A DNA stretch of 64,000 bases from Yamagishiella unicocca. Taxonomy: Eukaryota > Chlorophyta > Chlorophyceae > Chlamydomonadales > Volvocaceae. Shown here piece by piece: positions 36,801 to 47,796 of this stretch. Within the stretch, counting starts at the first letter, position 1. Each line of letters opens with the position of its first letter. Under the pieces are notes generated by a model. The model saw only the letters and a program-made list of their open reading frames with translations. It did not search any database and was not told the origin of the DNA. The stretch is taken from NCBI GenBank assembly GCA_003116995.1, contig BDSL01000100.1, forward strand, positions 124,001-188,000, given 5' to 3'. The position numbers and the translations under genes are program-made.

Positions 36801-39800
36801 CATCGCAACGGACTTACATCAAGGTTGGCTTCGTTGATGTGGTCCTTGATGCTGAGGGGCTGGTACACGTCCAAGTTGCGCAGCAGGGCTGTGCGGATGA
36901 ACAGCACATCCCGCAGCTCCGGCATACGCCCCTCCAGCAGCTCTCCCATCATGTTGAGCAACATGCAGGCGGGCGTGTCTGCGAATGATTAGTACAGATG
37001 ACGAATGCCGGCACAGGGAGGGCGGGGCGGGCCAGACAAATTGAGAGGTATATCAGGAGTGATTGATAGATAGCACGTACGTTGTGCGCGCCTGTTTTTT
37101 TACTAGCTACTTGGCGTATATTTGGAGCTGAGTCGTTCTCAAAACATTTATTTTATGGTCATCACTATGTATCATCAGCGGCCGCCCTACCGACGCACGT
37201 GCGCTTAGAGCGAGCGAGCGCGCTGCGCTGATGAGGCCCCGCACTCTACCCCCACCACCCCACCTAACACCACCTGCCTCACCAGCCGTGCGTTAGCCAT
37301 ATTATAAGACGTACGGGAAATGCCGCTCGTTTACGTGCGTGCAAGGAACAGCAGCAGTGTAACAGTTGGAAATCAAATAACACGAACATGCATGCGTGCA
37401 GAAGTGACATTATTTCTTTTTCTTTATTTATAACAGCTTATTACGGACCTGGACCCTGACTTTTGAACGACATGGACGATGCGTAAAGGCTTCGGATGAC
37501 CTTTTTTGGCAAGAGCGCCTCCAGGAGCATCTGATGCCGCCGCCTGCATTATTTGATCGGCCAGCAGCAGGTAGGGTACGCAGCAGGCAAGCAAGTAGCA
37601 GGGACGGATCAGTATAGCTTGCTTAATGACAGGTAGGGACGTATATGTATACGTGTACCGGTGCGTGGCTGCTGGCTGGTATACATATACCATCCACGGT
37701 CGCATGCACGTAGCCTATCTATCTAGATTCGGGGGGCGTGAGCTACGCAGCCAAGCCAAGTATAATCAGCTGTCATACATGAACCTTATATATGTATGGT
37801 GGTCATGAATTTCATGAGGAGCACACGTAAGGCCCATGACAAACCTAATTTACCTATCTAGCTGCTGCCTAGCCTGCCGTTGATGATGGCGTTGCTTGTC
37901 AACATACACGCGCACCCCAACATACAGCAGTCGGCACCGGCGGCCATGAGTCGCGTACCCCAACCCACGTAGGGCGGCGGATCGATGGAGCGAGGGACCG
38001 ACCTGGACAGAAGGAATGTGTAGAGCAGCACAGCCACCGCGATGGCGGCCGCGACAATCGCCGTGAGGAGGCCGGGGTAGTAAGCAGGTCTCCAGCCTTG
38101 CTTAGGCGATACTTGGATGACCCACTACATACGGCAGATACACAGCGCGCAGGACGGATCCAGCGCGCAGATGGATAGCTATAGGCAGGGGACGGAGCGC
38201 GTGGACGGCGGTTATTAATTCCTTGCTTGCTTGGCACTAGAACCTAACGACGGAGAACTAGTATCGCCTTATTACCCGGAGTTTTTGTGCATGGACGACA
38301 CAGGTTTGGCACGCATACACCGGACCCACATCGATTCCCGTTGTTTCATCAGGAATTGGCTGGCGACGGGTCGCGCACGTCCATCCCCCGGCTGCGCGAC
38401 TACATACGCAGTGTTGTTACGTGCTCTGCGTGTCTATCTACTACGTATCTAGCAAGATAGCGCACGCGATAGTGAGATGTACAGAGCCTGCCCCGGACAC
38501 ATCAAGAGGCGGCGGATGCGAATTCTTGTTTCCTTTTGTTTCTTCCTTCCTTACGTACTGCGTAAACCGGCGCGCGGGTCTGTCCCTTCGTTCGTTGATT
38601 GCTTGCGCGCACGCGCGGGTGCGTACGTACCTCGTTATTAGGCAGCGCTATTACAGCCTTCACCGCATCAGTCAAGGGAGGGATGCGGCTGTATGTGCAC
38701 ATACACGGGTGGGCGGCGGGCGGGTGGACGGGTAGGTGGGGGGGCGCTGCAGGCAGGCGGCGGTACACCGCGGTGGGTGGGTGGATGGGGGCCAACGATG
38801 TGTGTGTTATATATATGGGTCGGTGGGGCATGGCAGTTGGCTGGCGCTTATTACACGCATATGCATACATGTGGCATGGCTGGGATACAATTTATTGGCA
38901 ACTAATGGCCTTGCCGTGCATGTGTTGTATTATTGAAGCGTGCATTTTCCTTTTTGATAACTAACACGCATGACCTACCCATGCTACCTATCAGTACGTA
39001 TACGCAGCACGTAGCCTAACGAACTGCCATCACCAGCAGCTGCAACTAACCGAACCACGCAGCCTTACGTGCCGTCCATCCATAATCGATCTACATACTG
39101 TGTACACACCTACCTCGTAGATAGAAAGCTACATATATATCCCATCACGCACCTAGCTGTTACGATCCTCATGTTGGCGGCTGCGATGCCCAACGCCTCC
39201 ACCTGATAGCAGTAGCCCATTGTGTCCAGCGCGTGGAATCGCGAGTCCGCGGCGTGGACCAGCGCGTCCAGGGACACCAACGAGGAGACCTGCAGCAGGT
39301 GGGCGGCGGGGGGGGGCGGGGGGGGGGTGCTATAGAGCGGCCCTATATAGCTCGGTCCTTACTAGTAGTTGGGTATGTATGCACAGGAAGGTACGGCACG
39401 CATGCAGTCACGCTCAAACCGGCATACTAGCAAGTAAGCAGAAAATCCACGCGCCCAGGTGATGATGGGTAGATAGGTGATGATGATGCAGTTCATTGCA
39501 TTAATTATTACACCCGACAGAGTTTTCATTTGCGGCTTAGCAAGCGCGTGGTACGTAGGTAGGGTTACACCCGCCGATCGAGCGAGCGAAGACGACTCAC
39601 AAAGCCCCAAAATTTGGAGCGGGTGGTGGCGTTGTAGGTGCACGGATCTCCGCAGTATCTGCCGACTGGGTTCGGGCTGTCGAAGGTCTCGTTTGGTTCC
39701 ACCCCGTGTATGAACACAGGGGTGCGGATGATGAGGCTGAGGCCCCCCTGGACAGGAATCATGGGCCCCGCCATCGTGGTGGTCTGGTCTCGCACCGCCT

Positions 39801-42196
39801 TGATCGCGCCGTCCTGGTTGCCGGCCAACGTGGCTAATTGCATTGATGATGATGATCGATCGGTGATGGGCGGGTAGAGAGGTATGCAGCAGCAGCCAAG
39901 TAGGCAATAATACGCAGCAGCGGGCGAGCGAGCGGGCAAACAGCAAGTAAGGCGATGGAGGCGTCAGTTGGATAAGGAAGACGTAAAAACGTACGTATGT
40001 ATATATGTCGCTGACGCATATACGCGCCCAGCAGCAGCAGGATTCGACCGGGGTCGGTGCCCCCGGTTGCCATGTCGTGCGTGCGTGGGGCCCTACGTAC
40101 GTATGTCCAGAAATAAGTTGGTTATCGCTCGATTGCAGGCCGCCGGCGGTGCAGCATGTAGGCATTACTTCATTGTGTGCGCAAAGCTGGAGCCAGCCCC
40201 TACGTACGCACCTACGTTTTCACCAGCGCGCGCGCTCGCCCGCCGCAAAGCATTTCATATAGAATCCAAGCAAGCAATTCCAAAAATAACAGAAAAGAGG
40301 CAGAATCCCAGCCAGCACCCCATTTTATGTGTGTGGTGCGTGCGTGCGTGGTCAAGGAAGGGCAGGTTGGGTTGGGCGGTGGATGGGGGAGGTGATGATG
40401 ATCGATAGGTAGGCAGCAGGTGGCAGGGATAGATATGTAGGTGGCGGGTGTGGGGGTAGGTTTTGACTCGATGACGACACGGGTGTTAGTTCGGACTAAC
40501 TACTCATGACCGCAGCGTGCGTGATACAACATCACTGCTGACTGGGCTTTTGTGTGTGTGGCTTTTGTTGCGGTTGCGCGGGGGTGTGTGCGTTCGTGTG
40601 CCTTGTCTCACCCGCTCGGATACCGACTTGACTCGACTGTATACATGTCCCTCGCTCGCTTCGTTAGTTTGTGGTTTTGAACGTAAGCGTTGTCAATGTT
40701 CGTTAGTACTCGAAGGAGCACGCTCACCGCGATTAAGGGTTTGGCTGTTGCTTGGTTCGGTGGAGGCGCGCGGCTTGCTTGCATTAGCCGCTGGGGGCGG
40801 GACGGAGGTGGCTGGTGATACAGGGGCATTTTATCTGGTTTAAAAATTATGACACTCGTATGTAGCGCTCACCCACCCTCGCACGCGTTTTATTGCTACC
40901 TACTTCATCCTTGTAGCTGGCTTGCGAGATAATACGGGTATGAAAGTGGCAATCAGTTATTTGTGATGACGATCCCAGCTACTCGTCACTTCCGCCCAAT
41001 CCATGTAGCTGCTGGCTACATAGCTAGTGCGCTAAGCAACGGCCGGCGGGACGCACTGCGGCCACCTATTAGCTATCTGAGTCATATCTGGCTACCTATT
41101 AGACCGGCTATCTGGGTTGCTTGGTAGATACTCACACGCGAAGATGTCGAGGCCAACAGCCATCTCATTGCCCGCAAGGGGAAAGATATCCTGGATGACA
41201 CCATTCGGCGCCAGCTGTAAGTTCCGGGTGCAATTACTTGGCGCCTGCATGCAAACAATGCATCGTCATGCATTTTCCTCATCATCAGGACATACAATGC
41301 CATGAGCGTAAGCAATGTGTTCTTATTACCCGCTTTACACCGAGTTAGTTGCAACTGCGTGCGTGAGGGTTATCAGCGTTTGCATTGCTCGCTCGCTTAA
41401 TGTATTCCCCAATATATATCCAGTTTCCGGTATCCAGTTATTAGCTAGTCCACGCTGCTGAGTATGTAGATAGTGCGCATGGATTGTTCGTGAATGTCGT
41501 ACGTGCATATTTGCACGCACCGCGCGCCATACACACCTGGGTCATCAGCACGGGCGCAAGGCTCAGGAACAATGTCCTGGCCGCCCCGTAATGCGGCGTG
41601 TAACGGATCATGGCAGCAAGCAGCTGCACAGAAGCCGTGTTGGCCGAAATCTGGGATCGAAACCATGCGGCGGTGTCTTGTGCCAGGCTGGCAGCCCGCT
41701 CCTGCATAAGCAACACCGGCACCCGGGAACGGATGGGCGCTGCGTTAATTTGAGAGGTATGCACACGCTATAAGGCGTTTTATCGATCCTGTGTATTTAG
41801 GATTGTGGTGGCGCAGCTGCTGACACAACGAACAGAAACCGCGAACTGATGGAGACGCTCCCTCACCTTTGCCGTGGTTTCCTCCAAGTTGACCATGTGA
41901 GTCACTCCCCAGCAGCCGAACCCCAAAATGAGGGCCAACATGAGCAGAGGCCATATCAGAGTGGACGGGTAGTGGCGGATTATGCGTGCGTTCTCCTGCG
42001 CACGCATCGAAACATGTTCGTTAGCCACCGCCAAGCTTCATTGTTTCAAACCGCGCCTAATGCTTTGACAGTAAGCTTATACCTGCACCGTTTCCTTTGC
42101 TGAAGTAAACCAAGTTGCGGGCTTCGGCGTATCTGGTCGGGCATTACCGGGCTGTCCCTTGAGTCGCCGCCCGGCAGCAGCTGTTTGGGCGGCCAT
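30842..42196 (-). CDS. CHASE-domain transmembrane 3',5'-cyclic-nucleotide phosphodiesterase
   Basis: Eighteen exons: 42196-42083, 41995-41867, 41701-41537, 41244-41136, 39833-39601, 39289-39153, 38688-38631, 38124-38003, 37543-37455, 36978-36818, 36612-35320, 34674-34514, 33958-33799, 33347-33150, 32737-32574, 32114-31950, 31561-31447, 30997-30842. They total 3,729 bases and 1,242 residues, all phases closing. Residues about 50-68 are the first membrane helix. A CHASE domain follows (LQLAPNGVIQDIFPLAGNE, FWGFVSSLVSLD, LPNNEWVIQVSPKQGW), then a second helix (LLTAIVAAAIAVAVLLYTF) and a linker HQMLLEALLPKKVIRSL. A 431-residue Ser/Ala-rich exon precedes the class I PDE catalytic domain. That domain keeps YHNAKHAADV, HDFEHPG, LENHH, LATDMKQHF, CADIGH, EEEFFRQGDRE and the SQVGF glutamine, so it should hydrolyse cAMP and/or cGMP. 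I chose the start at 42196 because only this frame joins exon 2 in phase. Confidence 0.9.
34441..34500. repeat. Three perfect 20-bp tandem copies in a phosphodiesterase intron
   Basis: The unit gccacgcatccttccttcct occurs three times exactly, with degenerate partial copies on both sides (34420-34515). It abuts the 5' splice site of exon 12 at 34514 (minus strand), so on the transcript it is a purine-rich tract just inside the intron. Confidence 0.8.
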
Positions 42197-43359
42197 GGTT
42201 TGCGCGATGAAGAGGCGGATACTGAAAAGGTCATAACCCCAAGCTTTGAAACATGCCTTTTCTGATGATGTCAGTCGCGTGCGTAGATTTGCATTTATTT
42301 GTTGCTGCCGTGGGTGATAAGCGCGCGCATCCAGCGCTATCTAACAGGAAAATTTCGTGAAATTTAAACGTGACAATTTTGCGGGCAGCTAAGGGGCCCT
42401 AAATAAAGATTGGGCCGCCCGGTACTCTCACGTCACGTACGTCCATTGCAGTACCCTAGAGGTGCTGCTCGTTCAAGTACGTCCATAGGTGTCGGCGAAC
42501 GAATCATGGGAAACCCGTTTCGGCACTCACATCTCGCTGGAATACGTAATATTAATAACATGTAGGCTGGCCGGCGAGCTTCAGGGCGCTTAGGGCAAGG
42601 CAGAATGACGTTTGGCGTTGAGGAATTGGAGGCAGGCTTGTGCGCGCCGCTGGCGTCATGGGCACCGACTGCTACTTTACGGCCGTTGCTTGCGTTCTGA
42701 CCCTGTGCGACAACTCTCAGGCTGCAGCAGCAGCCACAACCTCACGGGTCGTCACGCATGCGGCAAGACTGCGTGCGCTGCCCATCCCCTCGGCCGCCGT
42801 TGAAGTGCTGTGGACGTTTTCGTGGCTTGCGAGTCTAAGAAGGTAGACCAGCGCACATAGGTTTGAAACGGCGCATTGGAAGGAGTCTGCTACACAGCCG
42901 TTACTGGGCTTTTCACTCCACGCGCCAGCGTTGATTCTTGCCGCTGACGGCCCTGCGCGATGCCTTGCTTGTGCCACTACTGGGCTGTTTGGAACGATTT
43001 GGAGGCGAGGGTTTGTACGTTTCAAATCCGGCCAATCGCGTCGCATGTATGCTGGCGATTGGCGCGCGACACTTCGTTCTTTTCCGATGGATCCTGATAG
43101 GAAAAGGGTTAACGGCTCGAATAAGCTCCCAATTTGATAATAGTAAGATGTTACAGTGTCCTCAAGCAGGGGCGAACCCAGGACAAGAAGAGGGGCCCAT
43201 GAGCGTGGCCTCATAATTGGAGAGCCGGGGTTAAATCCCGCGCGCAGACGGCCCCAAGGGCACAGGAAATGCACAGGTAGAGACGCCGGGTAAATCCAGG
43301 ACAAGGGGGAGGGCCCCGGCAGAAAGGAACCCTCGGGCACCACCTACCCGCGAAAAGAC

Positions 43360-44001
43360 GCTACATCCGAGCAACCGGCCAACAGAGGGGACTTCGCTCA
43401 GCAGCGACAAGCAGTTCCAAGAAACCAAGGCCGCGAAGACGACGAAGAAACAAACTGGGGCCGACGGCTGGCCAGGCACACCCACCAACACAGTCGCAGA
43501 CAATCAGTAGGCGGTTTGCGGAACACACTGCAAGGGAGGGAAAGCCAAAAAACGGTCCCAGGCCCAGAAGGCGCCAAACAGGCGGACAGGCGGCCCACGA
43601 AGAAGAAGAGGCAAGAGCCGCTAAGGCCTTCCAGGCGCAAGGCAGGGCAGCCAGCATAACGCAAGCCACACCCAACCACAGGGAGGAACGGTTGGGTGGC
43701 CCTGACTGCATCCCCCCGGTTGCCCCGTTAAATGGCACACACACCAAGCTGAGCAAAACCATCGAAGATGGGCCCAATTATATGCAACCGCGCGAGCTCA
43801 CGGCACCAGCCAGGCGGCCCCCTGCTCCCAGGTGGCCAACGAAGGCGCCGCCTGCCGGCGAGAAACAGCCCAGAGCGTGAAGCGGCCGAAGTCAATCGCA
43901 CTGAAAGCGGCCATCAGGGCGGTAGCATCCCGGACACACTGCTCACAGCCAGGGGGGGCTTGCACCAGCCACAGCCCCACACGGGCCAGCGGCCGAGGCA
44001 T
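43360..44001 (-). mobile_element. Degenerate repeat, copy A (possible transposon relic)
   Basis: The strand is strikingly A/C-rich on plus and coding-like on minus. One minus frame (43798-44001) contains LWLVQAPPGCEQCV followed by ALMAAFSAIDFG. A related string, VWLVLAPPGLQRCV then VLAAVSAT, is encoded by the block at 46373-46687 in the same orientation. No terminal repeats or recognisable reverse transcriptase or transposase motifs were found. 'Mobile element' is an inference from duplication and decay. Confidence 0.35.
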
Positions 44002-46039
44002 CTACCGGCCGACCACGGCACGAGGTAAACTTAAGACGTTTCTTTAAAAAGGTAATCCACAGGTGCATGCCCTGTGCACCAGCCGAGCTCGAAGTATCGA
44101 AAGTTTCGCGTAGCTTGGGCAGCGGTAGGTTGGTAGTTGTTAGGTCGTTGGCCGCCGCCCAGCGCGCGATGAACGCCCAGCTATCCCTGGCTGGCTCACA
44201 CGGCCGAGCGCAATAGTTATCCCATGGCCTTAAGACTCCTGTGTATCATCTTATCTTCGTATAATGAATCGAAAGGAGTGAACTGAAAGTACATTGCTGC
44301 GACAGGGACCCAAAACATGCTCGCAGCATGGACACTCTTAATATCCTCTTATTATGGACATTACTGAAAGAAAAACAGTACGTAAGTTCATGCTCCACTG
44401 CCGTATTCGGTGAAGTTCGGTGCCCGATATCGAGCAACAGCCAACATACATGCGCTCCCCGCGCATTAACAATTGGCCCATGCCATCGCCTCCGATTTCG
44501 TTTTCGGCTCGACGTACTAACACCAGCCGGCGAGACCCTGCGAGACCCCGCGAGACCCGGCAGCATCCGCGTTTTGGACTGATTAAGCAAAAACAATGCA
44601 GAGCTGTGCAGAGGGTCGAACCGTACCAAGGGACGCACCGACGAAAGCGCCGAAAAGCGCAGCCAAGGCAATGGCCAAGACGTCCGGCGTCAACACAAAC
44701 GCATCTACGAATCCATCCTCGATAAGTAGCAAACAACGGGTAGCCCAGACAGCAAGACTCCCCTGAAACCCAGCTCTGAAACCAGGACGAGGCGCTCGGC
44801 CGGTATAGCATTAGTTTTTCTCACTACGATCGTCAAGCCGGTACGTCTTCGCTCAACCTGCACAATGCCTGGGCTGGATTGCGACCACTGCCTCCTAGAT
44901 TGCCTGCCACTGTCCCCCAACGCACTGCTGCTGCACGGCATGGAGAGCACTCTGGGCAAGTCTCGGCGCAATGGAGATTTGTTGCGCTAGCTACCAATGC
45001 AGTTCTTCCAGATGCGCTCGCTTACTCCGACCGAATCCGCTCGGGACTCGCTAGCTTGGGCAAGTCGCCGCTGTCGCTTTCTGCCTGCAGGCAAATAATT
45101 GGGGAGGGCATGAGGGGTTCGTCCAATGCAGGGGTGCTCCGAATGATGACCTACCAAACCATGGTGGTCCCGCCCCTGCGACGCTACCTACCCCCGCCCG
45201 GGCTTGTGTCACGTACCACACAATGCATAGGGCCCCAATGCGGTGGTAGGTTGCCCGGCGCCGATGGGCGGAGGATGTGCGCTTCCGGCACCATAGGGCC
45301 CGGGAAGATCGGCCCCGTGAGGGGGCAGCCACCGCGCTCGGATTGACAGGCCGTGGAGGCAGGAGGGCCCGCCAGCAGCGCGGCCAGCGGACGGGGAGGC
45401 AATGGCGTCTTGCCAGGACGCGGCCCCCCGCCCCCGGTGCGGCTGTGGATGGGGCCCGTGCCCAGGACGGGGACCAGGCTGACCCCTTTTTCCCGCAAGC
45501 TGTACGGCTTCCCGGCCCGAAATGTTGCCCTACCTGCTAGCTGCTAGAGCTCCGCCCAGGCCTCATCGCCTGGGGGCCTGAAAGCCTGTGCCAGGGCGCC
45601 AGCGGTGAACCTCATCCAGGAAGCGGGGCACCTGGGCCGGCACCAGCTGGTACCTGTTAATTAGGCTGAGTGTGAGGCCCCAAACCTCGCTCCAGGATGA
45701 CATCCACCGGTCTGCACTGATCGATGAAACCTGGCCCGCTCTTTGTCAGTCGCCGCTCCCGCCTGGTCGCTCGTCGATGAGAAACACCATGTGAACCCCC
45801 GCTCCTGCGGCAGATGATGCACCTACCTCCTGCGTGAAGAAGGTATGCGGCCGGCACATACATGGTTCTACCTCCTGGTCTGGAACCCACTGTAACCGTT
45901 ACAACAACATGGGCGCCGGCCAGGCCGAAGGGGAGGTGGGCCCATACCCAGGTGCGTGACAGTAGCTGTTACAGTGAGCCCGCATAGTATGCGTAAGGTA
46001 GAGCCATCGGGCGCATCACCGACCTGACACTGGAAAAGA

Positions 46040-46690
46040 TGCAGGACAAAGGAAGAAACAGTCGAGCGACCGAGACATGGCAGACAGCCAGAAAATCCGA
46101 ACAAGGGCCCAGAGGACTACTAACAGCGGTACCAACCACCCAGCCAGGGGAAAGAAGCCCAAGTGGGCCCCCTATCAGCAGCAGTACACCAACTGCTGCC
46201 CAAGCAGCCCTTCTGCCAGAGCAGCCAGCAGAGCGCCTCAACAAGCCGGGCAGGAAACCCCCCATCTGAGACCCCAAAGATCCCCAACCAGAACGGACGG
46301 AAAACACCCAGCCCGAAAGGAAGAAAAGGAAAAAAGAAGCCCCATCCTGCAGGAGCACCGGCCAGCCGGGAACTAATCCAGGACCAGGCGCCGGCCCAAC
46401 ACACACCAACTGACGCTGAATAACCCTCGCCAACGGGTAGTGGTACATGTTTGAGGGGTGTTAAGGACCAACCCCGGCCCAACCCTTGTATGTTCGGGGC
46501 CCCAAGCGACACGAAGCCACACAGATGGGACCAAAACTCCACCACCCCACGCCGAACCGCGCGATCTCGCTAAAACGCCGCCAGTTGCGCTGACGGCCGC
46601 TAGCACCACGGCGACCCAAACACACCGCTGCAACCCTGGAGGGGCCAACACCAACCACACTTGACCCCGGGACACACCAACAACCACCTG
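46040..46690 (-). mobile_element. Degenerate repeat, copy B (possible transposon relic)
   Basis: It has the same base skew and orientation as copy A about 2.7 kb away. Its minus frame 46373-46687 encodes VWLVLAPPGLQRCV, resembling LWLVQAPPGCEQCV in copy A. Identity outside this motif is low by eye. It could instead be two remnants of an unknown protein family rather than a transposon. Confidence 0.35.
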
Positions 46691-46888
46691 GGCAGCCAGC
46701 TAGTCGACTACCAAGGTCTCAAAAGGAATATTCCAGGCGTCACCAACATTCCAGGTGTTGGCAGCTTCGCTGTGGTGGCAGAGGGACGCTAGGCGCGCTG
46801 CCCGGCCGGCCATCCTGACTTCTGCGCTTTTGAGCATAGTTTTCGGACACGAAGGGGAGGGCAGGAGGGACTGCTGACTGGGGCCTTA

Positions 46889-47340
46889 TTACACTTCAGT
46901 CAGGGTAGGGTAGGTAGGTAGTCCTGCTCCGCGTAAGAACACACACGCCACGTCGCACTCTATCCGCCGCATCGCCCCATGGTGGTGCCAGCCACCGAGC
47001 GGCAGGAACCGCGCCTCACGGCCAACATCAGGGGTCGCTCCGCCCTGATGGCGACATGCTTGTTTCTTCACCTCTCCAAATGGGTATGCCGCGTACAAAA
47101 CACGGTCGTCTGGCATGTACAGGTTGTCCTCGCTGGTAATGGCGGCTAGGGGCGGGCGACAGCCGCCATACATGAAGGCTGCGATCCAGTCCTATCCGGA
47201 TGCTCCAGGAGGATCAAAACCTCGCCGAGCCGCCCCGCCCATCCAACAGCGTGCTTGATTGCAAGCATTCGCCCAGAATCACTCATCCGCCGATGCGAGC
47301 AGTGGTAAGTACGAAAGGTGCGAAGCAAGCGCACATGCAT
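46889..47340 (-). pseudogene. Frameshifted unknown ORF
   Basis: Two overlapping minus-strand frames read like one protein interrupted by a single-base frameshift near 47150-47173. The first part has AIKHAVGWAGRLGEVLILLEHPD; the second has PPLAAITSEDNLYMPDD, YAAYPFGEVKK and ECDVACVFLRG, ending at a stop codon at 46889. The composition is that of a folded protein rather than a shadow frame. I do not recognise the family. A sequencing error or a missed intron could also explain the break. Confidence 0.35.
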
Positions 47341-47549
47341 GTTGCAATTGCTTCGACGGTCAATTCCTGCATCCTGCTAGCTGCCTAAGTCCCTCCCCCA
47401 TCCATACGCAGGTAGGGCGCCATGCGCCGAATAAGGCCCACCGTCCATGCATGGGCCACCGAGCAAGCGGCCATCAGCAACATATACAGTTATATAAATC
47501 AGATATAAAGATACTCAATAACTATGTGCGTGTGTGCACACAGCTGCAG

Positions 47550-47554
47550 TTACA
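47550..47554 (-). terminator. TGTAA polyadenylation signal for the SLC35-type transporter
   Basis: TTACA on plus is TGTAA on minus, about 240 bases after the transporter stop codon at 47797-47799. Position and motif fit volvocine 3' end formation. Confidence 0.5.
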
Positions 47555-47796
47555 CCGTTGATTGGGTACCATAATCCTTCCCATTGCCACCAACGTCAAT
47601 ACGAAAAACGTTCATAAGGACCTGGACCAGGTGCTCCCGGCTGTACGACGGCGACGTACGCCAAACCAAAACCTGCTGCTGCTGCATGCAGGAGTATTAA
47701 GCTACCTAGGTATGTAGCAGCTGGCGTTAGGTGCGGTGTAAGCGCCCCCTCACCAGAATGGGCGGCGGGCCCAGCAGTTTAGGCAAGACTCGCTCT

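Larger units (their letters stand above)
42197..47549. other. Repeat-bearing spacer upstream of the phosphodiesterase gene
   Basis: About 5.3 kb with no gene I can name. It includes two diverged A/C-rich blocks (43360-44000, 46040-46690) that share an encoded motif on the minus strand, and a frameshifted ORF at 46889-47340; both are listed separately. 42240-43200 and 44050-46000 show nothing recognisable in six frames. The phosphodiesterase promoter should lie just above 42196. Confidence 0.4.

Noticed and set aside
42046..42234. Upstream ATG at 42234 as the phosphodiesterase start
   Set aside because: Its frame reaches the exon 1 donor in phase 2, whereas exon 2 needs phase 0; the ATG at 42196 in good context fits.
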